Shown in pieces: positions 55,041 to 64,000 of a stretch of 64,000 nucleotides of DNA (positions are counted from its first letter, which is position 1; the number at the start of each line of letters is the position of its first letter). The translations under genes were made by a program, and so were the position numbers. The notes below the pieces were generated by a model. It was not told the origin of the DNA and did not search any database. It saw only the letters and a list, made by a program, of their open reading frames with translations. This stretch comes from Pseudomonas promysalinigenes (GTDB lineage Bacteria; Pseudomonadota; Gammaproteobacteria; Pseudomonadales; Pseudomonadaceae), in contig NZ_CP077094.1 in NCBI RefSeq assembly GCF_014269025.2, positions 3,906,001 to 3,970,000 on the forward strand, written 5' to 3'.

Positions 55041-57056
55041 ATGTCCTCTGAAACCGAAGTTAACCAGCCTGCACTGCACAGCGACTACATGCTCGAACGC
55101 TTGCAATCTGTGGCAAAGAGCACCGACGAAACACTGTTCAGCGTGCTGATCATGTCAGTATTCGGTTCTCACGTTTCCTCTCACGCCTGCCAGAAACTGC
55201 AGACTGCACTGTGTGAGGGTGCCATAGCCAATCCGCGGTATCGGGTCGAGGCGCAGAGTACATCCCTTGCTCACTATGACAGCGATAGCCGCACGATCTG
55301 GGTGACCGAGCCGGCATTGATGCAGGCCCGCGCGCACGATATCGACAGTGCACACCTGTACAACGCGCTGGCCAGCGCATTCGGCAACTATCTGTACCAA
55401 GTGATCAAACAAGACTTCACCGACCATTCACAAGATATCGAAAACCCAGGGCTCGAACAGATTGGCGCCGATTATGCCGCCATGATGTTCTTTTACGGGC
55501 CCAAGATCGAAGATGGGACAGTGTTCGGTATGTACGACAATCAAGCCGTACGCCTGACCATCCCCGCGCTCCAGCCCGTCCCGATACCGCAGAACTTCTC
55601 TGCAGGCCCAGGGGACAAACCTGGCTCATTTGGGCATGAATCCTTGGAGAAAGGCTTAGCATCTGTCGGCTTCACGGATGAGGAGCGCCGTAGCATCTAC
55701 TTTGGTAACTGGCTGCGTGACTATTCGCAATTGCTTGATCCCAAGCTGGTGCGCAAGCCCGATGCCCCCAAGAACTTCCCTTCGAAGCTCTCGCGCAGCG
55801 CTCTGACTCAACTGGTCGATCTGCTGGCGCTCAAGGAGTTTCACGACCTGCAGGACACACCTGAGGATCGTCAGGCGTATACCGTGGTCCCAGAAATGCT
55901 GGGGGTGTACCGCCCTAGCGAACATATCGACAACCCGCTGAACCCCTCGGCCGATGCGACCGACCCACGGGAGATCGATAGCGACTTCGAGCCCTTGGTT
56001 TCCCACGGCCACGCGTTACTGGAAGTGGACGCGCAACGCTCGCTCAGTAGCTATATAGACAATGCCACAAGTTACATGCGTCAAAAGCTGATCGACGCCA
56101 TGCTGGCGGGTAACAGCATCGAGGGCAGGCGTTATTTTGGCGAAGCGTTGCATGTGCTCGAGGACTATTTTGCACACTCCAACTTCGTCGAACTGTGTTT
56201 GCGCAAACGTGGCCATGACGTGCTGCCTTGGACTACCGAAACTGACTGCAAACATCGGCTGCCCGTGGTGACTGGCATGTTTGGTGGCCTGGATGTGGTC
56301 GCCAGCATCGCCGAACCGCTGGGCAAAATCCTTTTCGAGGTGCAAACGCTCGACTTCAAGCGCACTCGGCCGGGCGATCGAAGCGATGTGGAAAAAGTAC
56401 TGCTGATATTGCTCGAAGAGCACCAAAGCGATACACCGCTCAAGCTGCTCCAGGCATTTCTCAAGATACGCGATGACGCGGCAGAAAGTCCGCTTTACGG
56501 TCTGTATGAAGCAGCCAGTTGGGTGGCAAAAACGCCACTTGCCATGCTGCAGAATGCTAACAATGCGGTGATTCAGGGGCTGCTGAGTTGGGTGGGCGAC
56601 AATGTCGACGAGTTCCAGACCCTTTCCGGGCATAACCCCAATGTCGTACCTGGCTTGCATCCCACCCACTCACAACTGGCCAAAGACCACGACACGCATC
56701 CGTTTCACGACTTGGCGGCGTATCTGGCGACCTATGCGGTGCAGATGGTTGGTCAGGCGATGTATGAATACTGGCAGGGCAACACCGAACGCGACCCCGC
56801 TAGCGTAGCCGTGGCGTTCATTCTGCACCCCAATGATGACAACTGGCATGACGACATCGTCGCGGCATGGGAAGCCATGGACCGTGCGCGTACCAAAGAA
56901 AAGATTCGCCTCGCAGGTAGCATTGGCGACTTGGCAGAACTGCAGAAGCAACTGGAGAAGGAGGAACAGGACAGGGTCAGGGTGCTGGGCGAAAGCTTCC
57001 GCAACGCCCCTAACACGGTTTCGGAAATTATCGGCAATGCGTTTCCTTTCGGATGA
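55041..57056 (+). CDS. Large HET-C-like protein
   Basis: A 671-residue protein with no signal peptide. Residues of about 215-390 carry HET-C marks: YFGNWLRDYSQLLDP near 220, and HVLEDYFAHSNFVEL near 370-384. The latter has the His-x3-Asp-x3-His-Ser-Asn arrangement shared with zinc phospholipase C-type proteins. The first about 200 residues and the last 150 (with a helical, charged tail) are not recognised. GGAAC precedes the ATG. Base composition looks slightly less GC-rich than neighbouring genes. It has no obvious immunity, secretion or effector partner beside it; the next gene (yqfO-like) is on the other strand. Function is unknown. Confidence 0.75.
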   Translation: MSSETEVNQPALHSDYMLERLQSVAKSTDETLFSVLIMSVFGSHVSSHACQKLQTALCEGAIANPRYRVEAQSTSLAHYDSDSRTIWVTEPALMQARAHDIDSAHLYNALASAFGNYLYQVIKQDFTDHSQDIENPGLEQIGADYAAMMFFYGPKIEDGTVFGMYDNQAVRLTIPALQPVPIPQNFSAGPGDKPGSFGHESLEKGLASVGFTDEERRSIYFGNWLRDYSQLLDPKLVRKPDAPKNFPSKLSRSALTQLVDLLALKEFHDLQDTPEDRQAYTVVPEMLGVYRPSEHIDNPLNPSADATDPREIDSDFEPLVSHGHALLEVDAQRSLSSYIDNATSYMRQKLIDAMLAGNSIEGRRYFGEALHVLEDYFAHSNFVELCLRKRGHDVLPWTTETDCKHRLPVVTGMFGGLDVVASIAEPLGKILFEVQTLDFKRTRPGDRSDVEKVLLILLEEHQSDTPLKLLQAFLKIRDDAAESPLYGLYEAASWVAKTPLAMLQNANNAVIQGLLSWVGDNVDEFQTLSGHNPNVVPGLHPTHSQLAKDHDTHPFHDLAAYLATYAVQMVGQAMYEYWQGNTERDPASVAVAFILHPNDDNWHDDIVAAWEAMDRARTKEKIRLAGSIGDLAELQKQLEKEEQDRVRVLGESFRNAPNTVSEIIGNAFPFG

Positions 57057-57059
57057 CGC

Positions 57060-57371
57060 CTAAAGGTCGTGGAGCCGCCAGACTTCATAGGCTGGCGTCT
57101 CATACGGGTGGCTCTGCCTGAGGGCAGCGACGACCTGATCAATCAGGTCATCGGCCACCACCAGCTCCACCTTCCACTCCTCGACCACCTCGACCTGGCC
57201 AGTTTGCCCAAGAAACGGCTGGCTACCGTCCAGTGGGCGAAACTGGCCTTGGCCCAAGGTCTGCCAGGCACAGTGGTCATAGCCGCCGATCCGCCCACCA
57301 CCAGCGGCGAACACGGCAGCCTTGACCCCTTCGACATAGCTGGCCGGGACGAAGAAGGCGAGCTTGTACAC
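57060..57371 (-). CDS. Nif3/YqfO-like small protein
   Basis: A 103-residue protein matching the insert domain of NIF3/YqfO proteins, which resembles PII or CutA folds: YKLAFFVPASYVEGVK and the C-terminal SHPYETPAYEVWRL are typical. Start is GTG at 57371. It lies 3 bp from the purL stop on the same strand, so read-through from purL is likely, and 3 bp from the convergent HET-C-like gene. Confidence 0.85.
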   Translation of the reverse strand: MYKLAFFVPASYVEGVKAAVFAAGGGRIGGYDHCAWQTLGQGQFRPLDGSQPFLGQTGQVEVVEEWKVELVVADDLIDQVVAALRQSHPYETPAYEVWRLHDL

Positions 57372-57374
57372 GCC

Positions 57375-60300
57375 TTAGTTCACCCACACCCGCGCATTAC
57401 GGAACATACGCATCAGCGCGGCATCTTCCTGCCACTCATCGGGGCGCCAGGAGTTCTGCACGGCGCGGAACATACGTTCCGGGTGCGGCATCATGATGGT
57501 CACGCGGCCATCGCGGCTGGTGAGGCCGGTGATACCACGTGGCGATCCGTTCGGGTTGGCCGGGTAGGCTTCGGTTACCTTGCCGTGGTTATCGACATAG
57601 CGCAGGGCCACGCAGCCAGACGCATCGGCCGCCAGCAGTGCGTCTTCACTGGCGAACTCGGCATGGCCTTCACCATGGGCGATGGCGATTGGCATACGGG
57701 AGCCTGCCATGCCCTGGAGGAAAATGGAGTTGGACTTCTGCACCTCGACCATGGCCACGCGTGCCTCGAACTGCTCCGAGCGGTTGCGCACGAAGTGCGG
57801 CCAGTGCTCGGTGCCCGGAATCAGCTCGTGCAGGTTGGACATCATCTGGCAACCGTTGCACACGCCCAGGGCAAAGCTGTCGGCGCGCTCGAAGAATGCC
57901 TGGAAGGCATCGCGGGCGCGGGCGTTGAACAGTGCCGACTTGGCCCAGCCCTCACCGGCACCGAGTACGTCACCGTAAGAGAAGCCACCGCAGGCGACCA
58001 AGCCTTTGAAGGCCTCGAAGTCGACGCGCCCGGCAAGGATATCGCTCATATGCACATCGACGGCTGCAAAACCTGCACGATCGAAGGCAGCTGCCATTTC
58101 AACCTGGCCGTTGACACCCTGCTCGCGCAGGATGGCCACTTGAGGACGCACCCCCGTCTTGATGTAGGGCGCTGCCACGTCGTCATTGACGTCGTAACCC
58201 AGCTTGACCGACAGGCCTGGGTTATCTTCCTCCAGCAGCAGGTCGAACTCCTGGTCTGCGCAATCGGCGTTATCACGCAGGCGCTGAACCTGATAGCTGG
58301 TTTCGGCCCACTGGCGCTGCAGCATGCGGCGCTCGTCGTCGAACAGCACTTCGCCGTTGAGGCTGATGGACACTTCGCCGTTGTTGATCGGCTTGCCGAT
58401 GACTGCAACGCATTGTTCTCCGAGGCCGGCAGCGCTGAACTGCGCCAACACGTCTGGCGTGGCATCCTGGCGAACCTGAATGACCGCACCCAGCTCTTCG
58501 TTGAAGAGGATGGCAGCCACGTCAGCCTTGCTGTCGGTCAGAGGATCGAGTTGCAGGTCGAGGCCGCAGTGGCCGGCAAAGGCCATTTCCAGCACGGTGG
58601 TCAGCAGCCCGCCATCGGAACGGTCGTGGTAGGCCAACAGATGACCGTCGGCGTTCAGGCCCTGGATCACGGCGAAGAACGCCTTGAGGTCTTCGGCATC
58701 GTCGACATCCGGTGCCTGGGCCGCGATCTTGCCGTAGGTCTGAGCCAGGATCGAGGCACCCATGCGGTTCTTGCCACGGCCCAGGTCGATCAGGATCAGG
58801 TCCGTCTCGCCCTTGTCCATGCGCAGTTGCGGGGTCAGGGTCTGGCGAATGTCGGCAACCGGAGCGAAGCCGGTGATGATCAGCGACATCGGCGAGGTAA
58901 CGCTCTTCTCGACGCCATCTTCGCTCCACTTGGTTTTCATCGACATCGAGTCTTTGCCGACCGGAATGGTAATGCCCAATTCCGGGCACAGCTCCATGCC
59001 CACGGCCTTGACGGTGTCGTACAGGCGCGCGTCTTCACCTGGGTGGCCGGCAGCGGACATCCAGTTGGCCGACAGCTTGATGTCCGACAGCTTGTCGATA
59101 CGGGCAGCAGCCAAGTTGGTGATGGTCTCGCCAATTGCCATACGGCCCGAAGCCGGGGCGTCCAGCAGCGCCAACGGCGTGCGCTCGCCCATGGCCATGG
59201 CTTCACCGGTGTAGACATCGAAGCTGGTGGCAGTGACGGCGCAGTCCGCTACCGGGACCTGCCACGGGCCGACCATCTGGTCACGGGCAACCAGGCCGGT
59301 GATGGTGCGGTCGCCAATGGTGATCAGGAAGCTCTTGCTGGCCACCGCCGGGTGGCTGAGCACGCGCTGCACGGCGCTGTCCAGGTCAAGTTGGCTCGGG
59401 TCGAAATCGTCGCCCAGCTCGGCCTCGCGGGTAACCGAACGGTGCATGCGCGGCGGCTTGCCAAGCAGCACATCGAGCGGCATGTCCACCGGAGTGTTGT
59501 CGAAGTGGCTGTCGGTGACGGTCAGGTGTTGCTCTTCGGTGGCCTCTCCGACCACCGCGTACGGGCAGCGCTCACGTTCGCAGATCGCCTGGAAGCGCTC
59601 GAAGTCCTCGGCGCTGACCGCCAGCACGTAACGTTCTTGGGATTCGTTGCTCCAGATTTCGTGCGGGGCCATGCCCGGCTCGTCGTTGGGCACGTTGCGC
59701 AGCTCGAAGCGCCCGCCACGGCCGCCGTCGTTGACCAGTTCAGGGAACGCGTTGGAAATACCGCCGGCACCCACGTCGTGGATGAAGGCGATCGGGTTCT
59801 TGTCACCCAACTGCCAGCAGCGGTCGATGACCTCTTGGCAACGGCGCTCCATTTCCGGGTTTTCGCGCTGTACCGAGGCGAAGTCCAGGTCAGCAGAGCT
59901 TGCACCGGTGGCCACCGAGGAGGCCGCGCCGCCGCCCAGACCGATGAGCATGGCCGGGCCGCCGAGCACGATCAGCTTGGCGCCGACAGTGATCTCGCCC
60001 TTCTGCACGTGATCTTCACGGATGTTGCCCATACCGCCTGCGAGCATGATCGGCTTGTGGTAGCCGCGCACTTCTTCACCATGGGGGGTGGCGATGGCCT
60101 GCTCGAAGGTACGGAAGTACCCGGTCAGAGCCGGGCGCCCGAATTCGTTGTTGAACGCAGCGCCGCCCAGTGGGCCTTCGATCATGATGTCCAGGGCATC
60201 GACGATGCGCTCTGGCTTGCCGTAGGCCTGCTCCCACGGCTGCTCGAAGCCCGGAATGCGCAGGTTGGACACGGTGAAGCCGGTCAGGCCGGCTTTAGGC

Positions 60301-61274
60301 TTGGCGCCACGGCCGGTCGCGCCTTCGTCGCGGATTTCGCCACCGGAGCCGGTGGAGGCGCCGGAGAATGGGGCGATCGCGGTTGGGTGGTTGTGCGTTT
60401 CGACCTTCATCAGAATATGCACAGGCTCCTGCACCGCACCGTATTGGCGGGTTTCAGGGTTCGGGAAGAAGCGCCCGGCAACGCTACCGACGATGACCGA
60501 GGCGTTGTCCTTGTAGGCCGAGAGCACGCCTTCGTTGTGCATCTGGTAGGTGTTTTTGATCATGCCGAACAGGCTCTTTTCCTGTGCCTGGCCGTCGATG
60601 TCCCAACTGGCGTTGAAAATCTTGTGACGGCAATGCTCGGAGTTGGCCTGGGCGAACATCATCAGTTCGATGTCGTTCGGGTTGCGCTTGAGGCCCTGGA
60701 AGGCGTTGACCAGGTAATCGATCTCGTCTTCAGCCAGAGCCAGGCCCAGGTCGATGTTGGCCTTGGCCAAGGCGTCACGGCCACCGCTGAGGATATCGAC
60801 CGAAGTCATTGGCTTTGGCTGAGCGTGGCTGAACAGATCGGCTGCCTGCTCCAGCTTGGCCAGCACGCGCTGGGTCATGCGGTCGTGCAGCTCGGCAGCG
60901 ACCAACTCGGCATCGGCGTCGCTCAGGTCACCGGCTACATAATAGGCAATGCCGCGCTCCAGGCGCTGGATCGACTGCAAGCCGCAATTGTGGGCGATGT
61001 CGCTGGCCTTACTGGCCCAGGGCGAAATGGTGCCCAGGCGCGGCACGACGAGGAACAGGCGGCCGGTCGGCTCCTGTACCGGCACGCTGGGGCCGTACTT
61101 GAGCAGACGTCCCAGCACCTGCTGCTGGTCGGCGGTCAGTTCGCCTTCAACATCGGCGAAGTGGGCAAATTCGGCATACAAACCAGTAACAGCGGGGACT
61201 TTCTGGCTCAGTTGCTCGAGTAATTTACCGTGGCGAAAGGCAGAAAGGGCAGGAGCGCCGCGCAGGATCAACAT
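57375..61274 (-). CDS. purL: Phosphoribosylformylglycinamidine synthase
   Basis: Large-form FGAM synthase, converting FGAR, glutamine and ATP to FGAM. The 1299 residues show the FGAM synthase domains with [20 protein letters not shown] and DKSMKT-like segments ([10 protein letters not shown]), plus the C-terminal class I glutamine amidotransferase with nucleophile Cys in GVCNGCQMM and the His in MPHPERMFR. Length is normal. Divergent from mltF. Confidence 0.98.
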   Translation of the reverse strand: MLILRGAPALSAFRHGKLLEQLSQKVPAVTGLYAEFAHFADVEGELTADQQQVLGRLLKYGPSVPVQEPTGRLFLVVPRLGTISPWASKASDIAHNCGLQSIQRLERGIAYYVAGDLSDADAELVAAELHDRMTQRVLAKLEQAADLFSHAQPKPMTSVDILSGGRDALAKANIDLGLALAEDEIDYLVNAFQGLKRNPNDIELMMFAQANSEHCRHKIFNASWDIDGQAQEKSLFGMIKNTYQMHNEGVLSAYKDNASVIVGSVAGRFFPNPETRQYGAVQEPVHILMKVETHNHPTAIAPFSGASTGSGGEIRDEGATGRGAKPKAGLTGFTVSNLRIPGFEQPWEQAYGKPERIVDALDIMIEGPLGGAAFNNEFGRPALTGYFRTFEQAIATPHGEEVRGYHKPIMLAGGMGNIREDHVQKGEITVGAKLIVLGGPAMLIGLGGGAASSVATGASSADLDFASVQRENPEMERRCQEVIDRCWQLGDKNPIAFIHDVGAGGISNAFPELVNDGGRGGRFELRNVPNDEPGMAPHEIWSNESQERYVLAVSAEDFERFQAICERERCPYAVVGEATEEQHLTVTDSHFDNTPVDMPLDVLLGKPPRMHRSVTREAELGDDFDPSQLDLDSAVQRVLSHPAVASKSFLITIGDRTITGLVARDQMVGPWQVPVADCAVTATSFDVYTGEAMAMGERTPLALLDAPASGRMAIGETITNLAAARIDKLSDIKLSANWMSAAGHPGEDARLYDTVKAVGMELCPELGITIPVGKDSMSMKTKWSEDGVEKSVTSPMSLIITGFAPVADIRQTLTPQLRMDKGETDLILIDLGRGKNRMGASILAQTYGKIAAQAPDVDDAEDLKAFFAVIQGLNADGHLLAYHDRSDGGLLTTVLEMAFAGHCGLDLQLDPLTDSKADVAAILFNEELGAVIQVRQDATPDVLAQFSAAGLGEQCVAVIGKPINNGEVSISLNGEVLFDDERRMLQRQWAETSYQVQRLRDNADCADQEFDLLLEEDNPGLSVKLGYDVNDDVAAPYIKTGVRPQVAILREQGVNGQVEMAAAFDRAGFAAVDVHMSDILAGRVDFEAFKGLVACGGFSYGDVLGAGEGWAKSALFNARARDAFQAFFERADSFALGVCNGCQMMSNLHELIPGTEHWPHFVRNRSEQFEARVAMVEVQKSNSIFLQGMAGSRMPIAIAHGEGHAEFASEDALLAADASGCVALRYVDNHGKVTEAYPANPNGSPRGITGLTSRDGRVTIMMPHPERMFRAVQNSWRPDEWQEDAALMRMFRNARVWVN

Positions 61275-61426
61275 CGTCGGGACAGCCTCAGGAAGGGGGT
61301 GTGCTTAGAGGCCGTGCATTCTAGCCTAATTCGAGCGCTTTCGGCACCCGCTGTGAGCCACGGCTGCCGGGCGGCGGAACCGGACTTGCGGGTCAGAAAT
61401 CTGCGGGGTTTGGCTGTGGAAATTCT

Positions 61427-61475
61427 GCGCCTATGAGATCGAGCACCGCGCGGGGGCGCTCGATCTCATAGGCGC
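61427..61475. repeat. Cruciform with perfect 18-bp arms
   Basis: Arms 61427-61444 and 61458-61475 are fully complementary, with a 13-nt GC-rich loop. Its centre (61439-61463) nearly matches 26792-26817, so it seems to be a member of a dispersed repeat family and not gene-specific. Confidence 0.75.
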
Positions 61476-61527
61476 CGTCTCTCTGATTGCATAACCCAAC
61501 CACATAACCCGCTACCAGACAAGCTAA

Positions 61528-63033
<1,506 letters not shown>

Positions 63034-63044
63034 CCTTGTCAGGG

Positions 63045-63066
63045 CCTGTTCGCGGCTAAGCCGCTT
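63045..63066. repeat. REP-like element
   Basis: cctgttcgcggctaagccgctt between mltF and tadA has the REP pattern but lacks the cctaca tail. Confidence 0.5.
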
Positions 63067-63142
63067 GCCCAGGTTGGCGCGCATGCCTGACCATGCCCAG
63101 CCCTGGAGGGTGCGGGTTTACTCACGATAATGCCGGCACAGC

Positions 63143-63622
63143 TCAAACCTTGGCTCGGCGCGCCCTGAAGAAGTCACTCAGAATCTGCCCGCACTCTTCA
63201 GCCAGCACCCCACCCTCCACCATAACCCGGTGATTGAGAAACGCCTGCCCGAAAAACTGCCCCTGGCTTTGCACGATGCCTGCCTTGGGTTCCAGCGCGC
63301 CAAATACCACACGCATCACTCGAGAATGCACGATCAACCCGGCGCACATGCTGCACGGCTCCAGGGTTACATACAGGGTGCTGCCCGGCAGGCGGTAGTT
63401 GCTCGCAGACTTTGCAGCCGCACGGATCGCCACCATCTCGGCGTGGGCACTGGGGTCACTGTCGGCGATCGGCCGGTTGAAACCTTGGCCGATAACCTGG
63501 CCATGCTGCACCAGCACGGCTCCCACCGGCACTTCGCCCATGGCTGCGCCTTCGCCAGCCAACGCCAGGGCCAGCCGCATGAATTCCTGATCGCGGCTGC
63601 GATCGATGATCTGCGGGCGCAT
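63143..63622 (-). CDS. tadA: tRNA-specific adenosine deaminase
   Basis: Converts A34 to inosine in tRNA-Arg. The 159 residues have the zinc and proton-shuttle motif His60-Ala-Glu62 (SAHAEMV) and the zinc Cys pair Cys90 and Cys93 (PCSMC). The ATG at 63622 overlaps the stop of the multicopper oxidase gene (TGATG); a GTG one codon earlier is also possible. Overlap suggests coupled translation. A corresponding gene pair was described as cumA-cumB in P. putida GB-1. Confidence 0.95.
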   Translation of the reverse strand: MRPQIIDRSRDQEFMRLALALAGEGAAMGEVPVGAVLVQHGQVIGQGFNRPIADSDPSAHAEMVAIRAAAKSASNYRLPGSTLYVTLEPCSMCAGLIVHSRVMRVVFGALEPKAGIVQSQGQFFGQAFLNHRVMVEGGVLAEECGQILSDFFRARRAKV

Positions 63623-64000
63623 CACACCACCGCGATCGCGGCCATCAGGCCGGTTTCCATGTGGTCGATGACGTGACAGTGGAACATCCAGGTACCGGGG
63701 TTATCCGCCACCAGGGCCACCTGGGCACGCTCGTTCTTGCCCAGCAAATAGGTGTCGGTGAACCAGGGCTCTTTGATGTCGTGGCGGTTGGAGGCGATCA
63801 CTTTGAAGCTCATGCCATGCAGATGAATCGGATGCTGGTACTGGGTCATGTTCTTCAGCTCGAAGATATAGCTCTTGCCCTGCTTGAGGGTAGCGATGGG
63901 CCGGTCGGCACAGGTTTTGTCGGTGATGTCCCAGGCCTGGCCGTTGATTTGCCACATGCTCGAGGGTTTGTCTGGGTCAGGTGTGACCGTGACGTTGGCC
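63622..64000 (-). CDS. Multicopper oxidase, 3' end only (CumA-like)
   Basis: The window holds only the last about 126 residues; the frame stays open to base 64000. The C-terminal cupredoxin domain has HPIHLHG and MFHCHVIDHMETGLM, the type 1 and trinuclear copper ligands (His, Cys, His, Met). Its position directly upstream of tadA matches cumA in P. putida, linked to Mn(II) oxidation; I give that by analogy only. Confidence 0.88.
   Translation of the reverse strand, partial: ANVTVTPDPDKPSSMWQINGQAWDITDKTCADRPIATLKQGKSYIFELKNMTQYQHPIHLHGMSFKVIASNRHDIKEPWFTDTYLLGKNERAQVALVADNPGTWMFHCHVIDHMETGLMAAIAVV

Noticed and set aside
57069..61223. A 1384-codon open frame on the plus strand opposite purL
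   Set aside because: It is the antisense shadow of purL, with the skewed His/Gln/Val-rich composition expected in GC-rich genomes; purL carries all family motifs.

Overview
The window is a chromosomal segment of a Pseudomonas, most likely of the P. putida group. Evidence: GC-rich coding sequence, a complete wspABCDEF-wspR surface-sensing operon next to prfB-lysS, a rpsP-rimM-trmD-rplS operon next to ffh, a cumA-like oxidase followed by tadA, and short REP elements with the 'ttcgcgg..aag-ccgctcctaca' pattern typical of P. putida relatives. No tRNA, rRNA, CRISPR array, insertion sequence or prophage was seen; this is mostly core genome, densely packed and often translationally coupled.

Layout. 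1-8.9 kb: ppc, a small conserved gene, two related envelope lipoproteins (the second OmpA-like), then a leftward block (lipoprotein, QEGLA-motif protein, lipoprotein alpha/beta hydrolase, small membrane protein) and a TetR regulator. 9-20.2 kb: lysS, prfB (with its programmed +1 frameshift) and the seven wsp genes, all leftward. 20.3-26.7 kb: a TerB/DUF533-like gene and, rightward, a polyamine-type ABC transporter with an aminobutyraldehyde dehydrogenase (import then oxidation). 26.9-32.7 kb: XenA-like flavin reductase, recJ, yaeQ, a class III CoA-transferase and a periplasmic binding-like protein. 32.7-33.7 kb: two small leftward genes of unknown role with unusual RNA structure. 33.7-38.3 kb: thrC, hom, dsbC, xerD. 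38.4-46.5 kb: cation/proton antiporter, thioesterase, rplS-trmD-rimM-rpsP, ffh, a CcsA-like membrane protein and a CorC-like CBS protein. 46.8-52.6 kb: MFS transporter, purT, VUT-family transporter, DUF1289, gamma-carbonic anhydrase, two divergent Nudix hydrolases, an L,D-transpeptidase. 52.9-57.1 kb: a PhoX-type phosphatase and a large HET-C-like protein. 57.1-64 kb: Nif3/YqfO-like protein, purL, mltF, tadA and the 3' end of a multicopper oxidase (cumA-like).

The most unusual parts are (i) the pair of small genes at 32.8-33.6 kb, where a degenerate response-regulator receiver has its Shine-Dalgarno buried in a perfect hairpin, is followed directly after its stop by a 16-bp perfect hairpin, and leads into a structured 3' region with a terminator; (ii) the 671-residue HET-C-like gene, an orphan in otherwise core surroundings; and (iii) a perfect 18-bp-arm cruciform between purL and mltF whose core recurs near 26.8 kb. 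Feature calls come from reading motifs and gene order; no alignment or search was run.
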